Shown here in pieces: positions 46,994 through 56,134 of a stretch of DNA of 64,000 bases. The stretch covers positions 1,798,001 through 1,862,000 of the forward strand of contig NZ_CP046072.1 in NCBI RefSeq assembly GCF_017357825.1, written 5' to 3'. Below the pieces are notes generated by a model that saw only the letters and a list, made by a program, of their open reading frames with translations, searched no databases and had not been told where the DNA came from. Both the position numbers and the translations under genes were made by a program. This DNA comes from Sulfurimonas aquatica (GTDB lineage: Bacteria; Campylobacterota; Campylobacteria; Campylobacterales; Sulfurimonadaceae). Position 1 is the first letter of the stretch, and every line of letters begins with the position of its first letter.

Positions 46994-48643
46994 CTAATGC
47001 CAAATCAAATTAGCGTACTTATATAGATCAGTAACGCTTTTGTCATCCAACCAAAAGAAATCCGTGTTTTTTTGTATATTTGGCGGGCTCTTTACTTTGC
47101 CCTTACTCACTTCGCCGACGTTAAGTATGTATACTTCGGTTCTCTTCTCATCTCTAAAATGGGCAAACAAAAAGAGATAGACTTCATCCCAGTTTACATG
47201 ATACTTCTTAGCGTGTTTATAGAGATCTTGGTTTTTAGTGAGACTTTCGTTAAACTCCTCTTCAGACGAAAAGTTTCTGTACTTCACGTCAAAAAAGAAT
47301 GAGTTTATCATCTGGTTTTGCTCATTAAGTTTTAGTATAAGCAGATCAGGCGAACTCATAAACCTACTCATAACCTTTTTAGACTCTTGGTTTTCTACAT
47401 CATTTGTTTTCTCGATAAAATTAAGAGCGTTTCCTACTATATGCTCAACTCCAAAACTTTGAACCACAAGGTTGTTTTTGTTGAAAAAAACTTCCGCTAA
47501 CGTCTCTGCTAGACGCCCGTTGTAATGGTTATACTGCTGTGCACTTGAAACTATCTTTTGAAACTTCTCCGTATACAGCAGTTCTTTATATGCATCTGTA
47601 AAGCCTTTATAGTAGTTTCCTCTAATATCTTCAAGCCTATCTTTTGTGGCACCCCACCAATTTGGAAACATCGAAAAGTTTAAAAAAAGATTTGGGAGTT
47701 TCTCCCCATCTTTATACTCCCCTGTAAATGGGAGAGCATATTTTGCTTCTTTGTATTTTGGTGGGTGTTTTACATACTGATAAAAGAGAATAGGCAGCAA
47801 TGACTTTTTTATCAACTCCTTGTACTCTAGTTGTCTAAAGCTATCAACGATAAGCGACCTTTTTTTAAAGTCGATGTTGTCATCTTTCATGTCTAGATGG
47901 AATTTCTCTTGCGTCGACTCTAAAAATGAACTACTATATATAACTTCCCTCGCATCGTAAAAGTAACTTGCCTCTATCGCTTTATAGTAAGTGGTAGTCG
48001 CCTTTTGCAAATACTTTGGAATGATGATCAACGACTTTTTCTCTTTATAAGCGTATATGGCATTATGCTCTTCAAGGTAGTTAAGTATCTGTGATTCTTT
48101 TTTTGGCTCTTTTTTTATAGCGCTTTTAACGGAGCCAACACTCTTCCAGTTCTCTCTGTTGTAAAGGGCGAGCTTGTAGCCCATAAGTTTAAAGTGTTGC
48201 ACGCAAAACTCATCTATGTTATCCTCGTCGATGTATTTTCTGTTATCGTAAACGAGTCCGAGCTGTTTTAACGTGTTTGTTACAAAGGTCTCTACTTTTT
48301 CTTCACTATCATCAAACGCATTAAACCACTGCACGGTAGATAAAAAGTACTCCATTCCCTCCTCTGGCTCACAATCTTCTATACGTACAGGGAAAATCTT
48401 TTTTTGATACTTCGTAGCCAAGTCCAACTCTCTTGGAATATGCTGTGAGCCGTTTGCGTTTTGTGAAAAAACCAAAACAATGCAAGAGGCTTCTTTTATG
48501 GCGGAAGTTATCGCCGCTGAGTAGTTCTCGCTCGTCTTTATGTTCTCATCAGCAAACCAAGTCTTTGTGTTTTGACTCAAAAATCCATCATTGATCTTCT
48601 GAGCTACCCTTAAGTCTTTAGTCGAGTACGATATAAATATCAT
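46994..48643 (-). CDS. TIR domain - PD-(D/E)XK nuclease-like protein
   Basis: A 549-residue protein. Residues 1-115 are a TIR domain (MIFISYSTKDLRVAQ; RELDLA near 76 carries the putative catalytic Glu; PVRIED). The middle is unrecognised. The C-terminal 170 residues have a restriction-endonuclease-like pattern: LAEVFFNKNNL, SSPDLLIL, then FFFDVKYRNF, which gives the E, D and D-x-K set. So it may act on NAD, on DNA, or use TIR to sense and the nuclease to act. It overlaps the DUF4062-TPR gene by four bases, which suggests a sensor-effector pair. Confidence 0.8.
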   Translation of the reverse strand: MIFISYSTKDLRVAQKINDGFLSQNTKTWFADENIKTSENYSAAITSAIKEASCIVLVFSQNANGSQHIPRELDLATKYQKKIFPVRIEDCEPEEGMEYFLSTVQWFNAFDDSEEKVETFVTNTLKQLGLVYDNRKYIDEDNIDEFCVQHFKLMGYKLALYNRENWKSVGSVKSAIKKEPKKESQILNYLEEHNAIYAYKEKKSLIIIPKYLQKATTTYYKAIEASYFYDAREVIYSSSFLESTQEKFHLDMKDDNIDFKKRSLIVDSFRQLEYKELIKKSLLPILFYQYVKHPPKYKEAKYALPFTGEYKDGEKLPNLFLNFSMFPNWWGATKDRLEDIRGNYYKGFTDAYKELLYTEKFQKIVSSAQQYNHYNGRLAETLAEVFFNKNNLVVQSFGVEHIVGNALNFIEKTNDVENQESKKVMSRFMSSPDLLILKLNEQNQMINSFFFDVKYRNFSSEEEFNESLTKNQDLYKHAKKYHVNWDEVYLFLFAHFRDEKRTEVYILNVGEVSKGKVKSPPNIQKNTDFFWLDDKSVTDLYKYANLIWH

Positions 48644-51600
48644 CTATTATCTTCTAAAAATATTTTCACAAAAATACCGTACTTCTCTCTGTCAAAATTC
48701 TCCTCAGAATCCTTCAAAGAACTATAAGCATCATGCAGTTCATCTATAACACTTGAGTATTCTATCCCAAGTTTCTCCCTATAAAGCTCTATCAGCTTTA
48801 TGGCAAGCAGATTTAATTTATCTAACTTTTCCTGATTCTTCAAGTAAATTTCACACTGATACCATTTCACAAAGTCATATATAAACCAAGTGATATCGTC
48901 TTGACTTTTAAAATCTAAAACTTCAAAATATATTTCAAAAAGTTCACTAGCTGCTAGAAACTCTTTATTTTTAGATTTTGAGCTTGCGAAACCACTTAAA
49001 GAAATGGTGTAATCCTCCGCCCACCTCTGAGGATTCTCTTCATAAAGCTTCTCTAGTATCTCAAGAGACTGCTCTAGTAACGTTATCGCTTTGTTTAGGC
49101 AGTTTTGATTTTTATACGAAAATGCGAGATGTTTTAAAGATGTTGTGTAAAACTCCGCCCATCTCTGGGGGTTCTCTTCATAAAGCTTCTCTCGTATCTT
49201 AAGAGACTGCTCCTCTAACACTATCGCTTCGTTTATGCGGTGTTGCTTTTTATATAAAGATCCTAGGTTGTTTAAAGATGCGGTGTAATACTCCGCCCAT
49301 CTCTGGGGGTTCTCTTCATAAAGCTTCTCTAGTATCTTTAGAGATTTCTCTTGTAACACTATCGCTTCATTTAGACGGTTTTGATTAGAGTATGAAGTTG
49401 CAAGGCTAGTTAAAGATGTTGTGTAAAACTCCGCCCATCTCTGAGGATTCTCTTCATAAAGCTTCTCTAGTATCTTTAGAGACTGCTCCTCTAACACTAT
49501 CGCTTCGCTTATGCGGTTTTGCTTTTTATATGAAGATCCTAGGTTGTTTAAAGATGCGGTGTAATACTCCGCCCATCTCTGGGGGTTCTCTTCATAAAGC
49601 TTCTCTCGTATCTTAAGAGACTGCTCCCCTAATGCTATCGCTTCGCTTATGCGGTTTTGCTTTTTATATAAAGATTCTAGGTTGTTTAAAGATGCGGTGT
49701 AACTCTTCACCCATCTCTGGGGATTCTTCCTGTAGAAACCCTCTGCCACATGATAATAACTCTCTTGATAAGCTATTGCCTTATACATTCTGTTATGCTC
49801 ACCATGTGCAAACCCAACACTATTAAATTTAGAGAGATATTTTCGAATCCACTTTTCATTTTTTAGGCTTACTACAAACCTAGCGAACTCTATCTGTTTT
49901 TGCTTATCTTTATATCTTAACTCATACTCAGTAATGAGTGTGGCATAGAGTCTTCCCCATCTGTTTTCATCAAAGGGTTTGCCTTGATTTTCTTTTATGA
50001 GCTTTTGAGTAGCGATTATAACAGCTTCATGCTCTTCTCTTTGAGTTGACAGCTCTTTTATGGCATCTTCAAACTCTCTATGGAAGAAGTACATGAGCTC
50101 TTTAGCATCTTGAGTTTTTGAGCTAAGGAATGGTTTGAGTTGGGTATGGAGCCTGCTCCAGTGAACCATTGGAAGCTCTTTTGTAGGGTTTTCATGCCAA
50201 GTCTCTGGTGCCATCATCTCCACAAAGATTTCATCACTAGAGATAAGTGCTAAAAGTTCAGCTTCGCTCAAACCATCTCTTGAGGCATATATGTATCCAA
50301 GTACTTTGTGTACAAACTTTTCATTGTGATGGTAAGTTTGACTTAGGTTAGATATAAACTCTTGAATGATTCCTGTCTGACCTAGTTTCAAGTCTTGTTC
50401 CACTCCATCTTCTTTAGGAGTGTCTCCTTGCATAAAGTCACTGCTCTTCCAGTTCTTTATCTCTTGAGAGGCTATGCTTACATAAAGGGGTGAAGGAGAT
50501 GACTTAAACTGTTGTAGAAAATACTCTTCTTGATCTTCTTGGAGAGTTCTATCATCTTCTTTGAGTAAGGCTTTTAGAAGCTCGCTTGGTTGATTAAACT
50601 CTGGTATCAGATGGAGTAAACTTATTCTACTTCTAAGAGCTTTTAGGTACTTGGAATCTTGCTTATAGTTGTCATCCTCCAAGGCCGATAAAACTATTTT
50701 TACATTTTTGGGTAAGTTGTTTGGTAACCATAGAAACTGATCGTCATTTTGCAGTTGGTCTAGTGCATCTATGAAGATCACCACCTCTTCTTTTATATTT
50801 CTAATCTCCGAGTATATTCTCTGGCTGAAGTCCTCGAAAGACTCTGTATCTTCATTACTTCCTAAAGAAAGAGTCTCTTCTTCTTCAGTCTGCTTTTCTT
50901 TTTCACTTCTGACATCTATGCTGAGTTCTTCAAATATACTAGTTAGTATCTCTTTAGATGAAGAGGAGTTCGGAGTGGCGCTTACGAACCTATAAAGTAC
51001 TTTTGATTTTGCTAAAGTTTGAGCCTCTTCTATAGCCTTGGACATAAGAGCTGATTTTCCTCTTCCTGATTTTCCATAAATTACCAAAGCTTGTTCTTCA
51101 TCGCTTTGAAGATAAGAAGCTATGCTTTTTCTCATTTGTTCTTGCGAGAGGAAGTTTTTGCGTTTATTTATCGCGAAGTAGTTTTGGGCTTGAAGCTCTA
51201 TCTCCAACGGTGTAAGTTTTAACTCTTTTTCTCTTTGTGTCTGAGAGTCTACTTGTGACTCTAAAAACTCTATCATCCTTACTTCAAATTTTTCTAGGTA
51301 TGTCTCATCTAGTCTATCTTTATCTATTTGTTTAGTATGAGCTTTTAGTATGTTTTCACTTTGGAGAACTTCTTTTACTTCTTTTTTAAACGCTTGAGCT
51401 TTATCATATGCTGGACCTATAAACTTCTCTTCTACCTGTGTATCTTTATCTACGTATCTTTGAAATGAAAAAACATGCTGAGAGTCTACTTCATTCAAAG
51501 CTGTGTTTTGATTTAGAAGTTGACTTTGGTATCTCGCATGAGACTTATAAGGAAGAATCCCCTCTTCTACTTCTGCTTCGGTTGCAGAAAGAAAATACTT

Positions 51601-52128
51601 TCTTTTTTTATCTTCATTTAGGTTTGAGCTATCTACTGTCGCTTGAAGGATATCTCTTAGTCTAGTTTCTATACTCGACCATCTCTCAAAGTCTTCATAC
51701 TCATCTTTTCTTTCTTTGAGTATGTAAGAAACTGGCAATTGGTTTAGGTCAAGTTTATACCACTCTTTTAGTAAGTTTAACTCTGTACTATCTCTTACTA
51801 ATGAGAGTAAGTCTTCAAACTCTTTTGTTTCTATCGCATAAGGTAAGGGAATCCATCCATATCTATCACCTATCATGATAAGGAAGTTTGGATGCATATG
51901 GGTTTTACATGCTCTTACTTCGCTTAGACATAACTCTAGAGTCTTTTGGTCAAGTTGGGCTTCGTTACTTACTCCCCACCTCAGGTCTATGGGTTGAAAG
52001 GTATAGCCTTGTTTAGAAGCATACTCTTTTATATGAGGAAAGACTTTTGTTTGTAAGACCTCGCGTTCTCTTCTGAAGTCGTTGAATGTTGAACTTATGA
52101 AGAGTCTAAAAGTTTTATTGTTTGTCAA
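48640..52128 (-). CDS. DUF4062 - NTPase - TPR protein (long tandem TPR array)
   Basis: A 1162-residue switch-type protein. DUF4062 (1-105): KTFRLFISSTFNDFRRERE, DLRWGVSNEAQLDQKTLE, FLIMIGDRYGWIPLP. NTPase (about 330-600): Walker A VIYGKSGRGKSALM near 347-360, Walker B EVVIFIDALDQLQ. From about 795 to 1045 it carries five to six TPR units of 46 residues (NPQRWAEYYTASLNNLG, ISEAIVLEEQSLKI) that are nearly identical. The start is TTG at 52128 with AAGG upstream. Closest in layout to the other two DUF4062 proteins; directly coupled to the TIR-nuclease gene. Confidence 0.87.
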   Translation of the reverse strand: MTNNKTFRLFISSTFNDFRREREVLQTKVFPHIKEYASKQGYTFQPIDLRWGVSNEAQLDQKTLELCLSEVRACKTHMHPNFLIMIGDRYGWIPLPYAIETKEFEDLLSLVRDSTELNLLKEWYKLDLNQLPVSYILKERKDEYEDFERWSSIETRLRDILQATVDSSNLNEDKKRKYFLSATEAEVEEGILPYKSHARYQSQLLNQNTALNEVDSQHVFSFQRYVDKDTQVEEKFIGPAYDKAQAFKKEVKEVLQSENILKAHTKQIDKDRLDETYLEKFEVRMIEFLESQVDSQTQREKELKLTPLEIELQAQNYFAINKRKNFLSQEQMRKSIASYLQSDEEQALVIYGKSGRGKSALMSKAIEEAQTLAKSKVLYRFVSATPNSSSSKEILTSIFEELSIDVRSEKEKQTEEEETLSLGSNEDTESFEDFSQRIYSEIRNIKEEVVIFIDALDQLQNDDQFLWLPNNLPKNVKIVLSALEDDNYKQDSKYLKALRSRISLLHLIPEFNQPSELLKALLKEDDRTLQEDQEEYFLQQFKSSPSPLYVSIASQEIKNWKSSDFMQGDTPKEDGVEQDLKLGQTGIIQEFISNLSQTYHHNEKFVHKVLGYIYASRDGLSEAELLALISSDEIFVEMMAPETWHENPTKELPMVHWSRLHTQLKPFLSSKTQDAKELMYFFHREFEDAIKELSTQREEHEAVIIATQKLIKENQGKPFDENRWGRLYATLITEYELRYKDKQKQIEFARFVVSLKNEKWIRKYLSKFNSVGFAHGEHNRMYKAIAYQESYYHVAEGFYRKNPQRWVKSYTASLNNLESLYKKQNRISEAIALGEQSLKIREKLYEENPQRWAEYYTASLNNLGSSYKKQNRISEAIVLEEQSLKILEKLYEENPQRWAEFYTTSLTSLATSYSNQNRLNEAIVLQEKSLKILEKLYEENPQRWAEYYTASLNNLGSLYKKQHRINEAIVLEEQSLKIREKLYEENPQRWAEFYTTSLKHLAFSYKNQNCLNKAITLLEQSLEILEKLYEENPQRWAEDYTISLSGFASSKSKNKEFLAASELFEIYFEVLDFKSQDDITWFIYDFVKWYQCEIYLKNQEKLDKLNLLAIKLIELYREKLGIEYSSVIDELHDAYSSLKDSEENFDREKYGIFVKIFLEDNR
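49015..49740 (-). repeat. 138-bp tandem repeats encoding TPR units
   Basis: Five near-identical 138-bp units (for example CTCCGCCCATCTCTG at 49153, 49291 and so on, spaced by 138) within the DUF4062-TPR gene. Each encodes one 46-residue TPR unit. High identity at the DNA level shows recent duplication or gene conversion. Confidence 0.85.
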
Positions 52129-52189
52129 ATTTTTTACCTTAATATTGTTATTTTATTATTTGAGATTGAGTTTGAAAAAATGAAAACTA

Positions 52190-52582
52190 TCAGTAGCACT
52201 CTAAAACAAGAGTGGCGGAGGCTTCTGATGAGCTTTCAACAACAAGTCTATACTCATCCCATTCATTGATGATAAACTCCCAGTATGCAGAGCCAAAGTA
52301 ATTATTATCTTCAATGATTTCTCTTTTATCATCAACAATACGATCAAGTTCTACAGACTGAGTATATACAGTGTCATAGACTCTTAGAGAACATGCATCG
52401 TCTATATAATCATCCCAGTAAGTTAGACCATCTCTCAAGAATACTTCTCTTGAACCTTCACTATATGTATAAGGACACTCATAACTGCCATCTCGAGAGT
52501 CACATTCTGAGTACTCATCAGATCCACATCCTGATAAAAACATAACTATAGATAATAGTGTCGCATTTATGAGATGTCTCAT
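52190..52582 (-). CDS. Small lipoprotein of unknown function
   Basis: A 130-residue protein with a lipoprotein signal peptide (MRHLINATLLSIVMFLSGC, Cys 19 as lipidation site). The mature part has more Cys residues that probably form disulphides and is acidic and beta-rich; no family recognised. Its start overlaps the stop of the AAA-M41 gene by one base, so it is part of operon B. A surface or periplasmic member of an otherwise cytoplasmic operon is notable. Confidence 0.7.
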   Translation of the reverse strand: MRHLINATLLSIVMFLSGCGSDEYSECDSRDGSYECPYTYSEGSREVFLRDGLTYWDDYIDDACSLRVYDTVYTQSVELDRIVDDKREIIEDNNYFGSAYWEFIINEWDEYRLVVESSSEASATLVLECY

Positions 52583-55491
52583 TATATTTTTACTTTAATA
52601 TTTTCACTCAGCCAAGAACCATCAAGCATCTCGGACTCTTCTAACTTAGTAGCAAGTTTTACAATGTTTTCCCAGTTGTTATCAATAGTTACTCTACACA
52701 ACTCTTTAATCTCTTCTTGCCATCTTAAAACCGTCTCATCTATCTTTTGTTTTGTAGACTCACTTAGATCACCCTCATAGTTTATGAGTCCAAGTTTTTC
52801 ATCCATACCAAGCTCAAGTACCGCTCTTCTGATAGTTTTAGTTGCTTGTTCTATGTCTCCACTTGCACCAGCGGAGATACCATGTTCTATATCTTGATCA
52901 TTTTTTACAAAGTATGCCTCTTCCGCTACCCGACCTGCATAAGCACTTGCTATCCTACCTATAAAGAACTTCTTGTCATATCTATGTACATCTTCAGGGT
53001 TATAAGAGACAAAACCACCAAAGTCCGCTCTGGAGATTATAGTCACTTGATTAATAGTTAGGGATGGATTTAGTGCAAGCGAAACTATCGCATGACCCGC
53101 TTCATGATAAGCCGTTAACATATTTTCGAACTTGGCGTCAGCTCTAGTCTCGTTTACCGCACCGTATCTCACTTCATTTACAACCTCTATGAGCATTTCT
53201 AAGTCAATTAGTATGCTACTATCTTCTTTTTCTTCTCTTATGATCTCTATGTTGTATCTCGCTTTTTTAAAGACCTGCTCTAGGTCTGCCCCGCTCATTC
53301 CAAGTGTATACTTCAAAAACTTTTCTACATCTATATCTTTTGAAAAGCTATCATCGTTTTCAAACATGTAAGCTATAAACGCAGCACGAGCATCTTTATC
53401 TAGAGGGCCTATCTCTATGTGTTCTTCTATTCTTCCACCCCTGATGATTGCCGGGTCTATAGTGTCTTTTCTATTTGTAGCGGCAATGATAAAGACAGGC
53501 TTATACTCATCTTTACTAAAGCCATCTAGCTCTTCAAGAAGAGTGTTTATATTTTTGTTATTCTCTTGTGCGTTTTCTGAGTTACTGCGTGTACCAATGG
53601 CATCTATCTCATCTATAAACAGGACAGATGGAGCAAAGTCTCTTGCCTTTTGAAAGATCTCTTTTATCTTCTTTATCCCTGTTCCTACATACTGATCTGT
53701 AGTCATATCCTTTCCCGAAGCAACGATGATAGGACACTCTACTTGGGCCGCAAACGCTCTTGCTATTTTTGTCTTACCTGTACCTGGAGGTCCATAAAGC
53801 AGTATTCCTTTTGGAATGTTTTTAAGCACTTCGCTAGCTTCTGGATTGTTTTGACGTCTAAGGTCTTGAAACTTTTGGATTTTGCTAGATATACGAACAA
53901 GCATTTTTTTAGCATTGTCATGGCCAAATATATTGGCGTTTGGTTCGCCTTCTATTTTTCCAGAAGGTATATCAAGCTCTACTTTTACGTCTCCATCAAA
54001 GTCTTGTATATTTTTTACTTTTTGAATATCTGGTTTCGTTAGTATATACTTTATTGTATCTCCAACTATTTCAAAACTTGGAACTATAAAGAGAGTCTCT
54101 TTTTTATCTATAAGCTCTTGAAATCTTGCATCGTTAAACTCTAGTTTATTTATGTCTTCTATAAAGTTCTGATCAAGCAGCTCTTGTAATTCTGAACTTA
54201 CTTCAATGCTTATCTTATTATATTTTGAGATATCGATGCTATTGTGTTGTATATAGTCACGAAGAGAATCAAAAAGGTCATCACCAATTTTACCTTTAAT
54301 CCTTCTTGGATCAAAAAATGGTAGGTAGGTTAAAAGAGAGGCTATTATCGCTTCATTTTTACACTCTAAAGAGATACCAAACTTGTTTTTTATAACGCCA
54401 AAGTATCTCTCTATCTCTTGTTTAGACATATTAAAATACGCTTTCATTCCCACTTTGTTAAAAAGGACTATTTTAGAAGCGCTCAACCTTGAAGTAAGTG
54501 GTGGTGTTATAGCCAAGATATCTTTGTTGTACTCACTTTTTTCTTTTGCTATAGATTCTAAGAGTAGTGTTTCTGTCTCTTTTTGATTTCGTATCATACT
54601 TGTGTAATCGCTTCTGTCATATATATTTTTACCAAGGTTAGACGTAAAAATCAAAATACAATCATTTGCTTTTACGATGGAGTTGTCATACTTATCCTCT
54701 ATGTAACCACGATCTAACAATCTAAAAAGGTTTCTTTGCTGTTTTTGGTGACACTTTTCTATCTCATCAAAGATTATTAATGACTTTGGATTCTCTTCTA
54801 TGTACTTTGTCAAATCACCTTTACCTGCACCCTGCCAAGATTGAGCTAAGCCAGTAAGGTTTGAGGAGTCATCAGAATACATAGTCATGTTAAAGACTTT
54901 AGTTTTATATCCGAACTCTTCAAGTATTTTTCCCGTCTCTTCGCTTAAAAATGTTTTACCAGTGGCTGGTGGTCCGACAAAAAAGAGTATAGCTTTTACA
55001 GCATCTTCTCTCTCTTCAAATATAGCACGTGAGACTGTATCTTTAACTGCTTCTATAGCGATCTCTTGGTCAAATATGATTGAGTTTAATTTCTCTTTTA
55101 TAGATCCTAAAGATATAAGTTGTTTAGCATGATGATCATAAAGTTCTTCCGTTGTTTCAATAATAACCGGAACGCCCTCCCTACTATCTCTAGTCTCTAT
55201 TTTAGTCTCTTTAGTAGAGTAACCTTTTTCTTTCATTGAAGTTATAAACTTCTTTAAAGAGTCTGAAAATTTCATTTTTCCATGACTCGAAGCTTCTTCA
55301 ATATATTTTGTATCTATGTAACTTTGAGTGTTTGTTCCGCCCTTAGTAGCTAAAAGTTCTTCTATAGTCTTTCTCATATCTTGATCGTCAACATGTGAAT
55401 CAACAAATGCTTGTTTTAAATGCTCTTCAGTAATAGTTTCTTTTTTTTCTTGGATTGCAAAATACTTTGCATAAAGTAGTAAGTTTTTCAT
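52582..55491 (-). CDS. Soluble AAA-AAA-M41 metalloprotease (second copy)
   Basis: A 969-residue paralogue of the protease at 17781-20327. An N-terminal extension of about 130 residues is followed by a ClpB/ClpX-like AAA module (GPPATGKT near 171-178; LIIFDEIEKCHQ), an FtsH-like AAA module (GPPGTGKT near 565-572; VLFIDEIDAI; RGGRIEE) and an M41 protease domain (HEAGH at 796-800; zinc-ligand region GASGDIEQAT). No membrane segments. Second gene of operon B after the YbjN-like gene, separated from it by about 100 bases with two hairpins. It may degrade or activate a member of the operon; inferred. Confidence 0.9.
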   Translation of the reverse strand: MKNLLLYAKYFAIQEKKETITEEHLKQAFVDSHVDDQDMRKTIEELLATKGGTNTQSYIDTKYIEEASSHGKMKFSDSLKKFITSMKEKGYSTKETKIETRDSREGVPVIIETTEELYDHHAKQLISLGSIKEKLNSIIFDQEIAIEAVKDTVSRAIFEEREDAVKAILFFVGPPATGKTFLSEETGKILEEFGYKTKVFNMTMYSDDSSNLTGLAQSWQGAGKGDLTKYIEENPKSLIIFDEIEKCHQKQQRNLFRLLDRGYIEDKYDNSIVKANDCILIFTSNLGKNIYDRSDYTSMIRNQKETETLLLESIAKEKSEYNKDILAITPPLTSRLSASKIVLFNKVGMKAYFNMSKQEIERYFGVIKNKFGISLECKNEAIIASLLTYLPFFDPRRIKGKIGDDLFDSLRDYIQHNSIDISKYNKISIEVSSELQELLDQNFIEDINKLEFNDARFQELIDKKETLFIVPSFEIVGDTIKYILTKPDIQKVKNIQDFDGDVKVELDIPSGKIEGEPNANIFGHDNAKKMLVRISSKIQKFQDLRRQNNPEASEVLKNIPKGILLYGPPGTGKTKIARAFAAQVECPIIVASGKDMTTDQYVGTGIKKIKEIFQKARDFAPSVLFIDEIDAIGTRSNSENAQENNKNINTLLEELDGFSKDEYKPVFIIAATNRKDTIDPAIIRGGRIEEHIEIGPLDKDARAAFIAYMFENDDSFSKDIDVEKFLKYTLGMSGADLEQVFKKARYNIEIIREEKEDSSILIDLEMLIEVVNEVRYGAVNETRADAKFENMLTAYHEAGHAIVSLALNPSLTINQVTIISRADFGGFVSYNPEDVHRYDKKFFIGRIASAYAGRVAEEAYFVKNDQDIEHGISAGASGDIEQATKTIRRAVLELGMDEKLGLINYEGDLSESTKQKIDETVLRWQEEIKELCRVTIDNNWENIVKLATKLEESEMLDGSWLSENIKVKI

Positions 55492-55529
55492 GTAGTTTCC
55501 ATTTTATTATTTATGATTGAGGATAATCA

Positions 55530-55568
55530 TTAAGAGTAGTATTAAAGTATTTGTAATACCACTCTTAA
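55530..55568 (-). other. Large RNA hairpin between the YbjN-like and AAA-M41 genes
   Basis: TTAAGAGT-x-GTATTA and TAATAC-x-ACTCTTAA pair over 14 base pairs with one mismatch and a nine-base loop. There is no T run after it on the minus strand, so it is more likely an mRNA-processing or attenuation element than a simple terminator. Confidence 0.5.
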
Positions 55569-55578
55569 AGAGTATAAA

Positions 55579-55598
55579 CTAAGAGAAAAATCTCTTAG
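55579..55598 (-). terminator. Small hairpin at the end of the YbjN-like gene
   Basis: CTAAGAG-ATTTTT-CTCTTAG on the minus strand, a perfect seven-pair stem that overlaps the stop codon and is followed by TTTAT. It may partly terminate transcription so that the first gene is made in excess over the rest of operon B. Confidence 0.4.
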
Positions 55599-56134
55599 AT
55601 TACATCGTCACTATCATCTGATGAGCCATCTTTAAGTGTTGCAAGCATAGCTTCAAGCTTAGCAATCATCGCTGCAGCATCTGGTTCTTCAGTTTTAGGA
55701 ATTTCTCCATTATTTAAAATATGTAAAATCTCTGTTGCTCCATTGTGTGCATCTCTTCTCATATACCCATAAATTCTTTTAAATTGTTTTTGTGTCATAA
55801 GAGCGTCTTCTAAAGGTATTTCTACGCATAATCGCATGTCTCCATCACTTGGATCAAACTCCCATGTACCAAATTTTGTAGTATAATTTAGATAAAGCAT
55901 ATGTGAAATTACTTTACCTGCATATTTATGCTCTTTGATATCAATCATATCTGAGTTATCGTCAAGTAGCTGTACAGTCCACTTAAACATTTCTCCATTT
56001 TCTGGTGCTCTAAGGATGTGAGCGAGTTTACTGTCTTCATCGCTACTCATTGATACAATTCTTTCATCTGATAAATCATGCTTAAACTCTTCAAGATCCA
56101 TCCACTTACTAATTTGTTCTAACGTTACTGCCAT
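55595..56134 (-). CDS. YbjN-like (type III chaperone fold) protein
   Basis: A 179-residue acidic protein with a YbjN-like core: LNYTTKFGTWEFDPSDGDMR near 77-96, then CVEIPLEDALMTQKQFKRIY, the usual YbjN pattern of a strand, an acidic turn and a final helix. A C-terminal acidic tail ends SSDDSDDVI. YbjN folds resemble type III secretion chaperones and bind partner proteins. First gene of operon B after a dyad promoter and a leader of about 140 bases. Probably an adaptor or chaperone for the AAA protease or the DUF4062 proteins (inferred). Confidence 0.68.
   Translation of the reverse strand: MAVTLEQISKWMDLEEFKHDLSDERIVSMSSDEDSKLAHILRAPENGEMFKWTVQLLDDNSDMIDIKEHKYAGKVISHMLYLNYTTKFGTWEFDPSDGDMRLCVEIPLEDALMTQKQFKRIYGYMRRDAHNGATEILHILNNGEIPKTEEPDAAAMIAKLEAMLATLKDGSSDDSDDVI

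Noticed and set aside
49416-49826. Plus-strand reading frames with repeated SLHKASLVS-type sequence opposite the TPR gene
   Set aside because: They are the antisense shadow of the 138-bp repeats; no ribosome sites, and the minus-strand gene explains the repetition.
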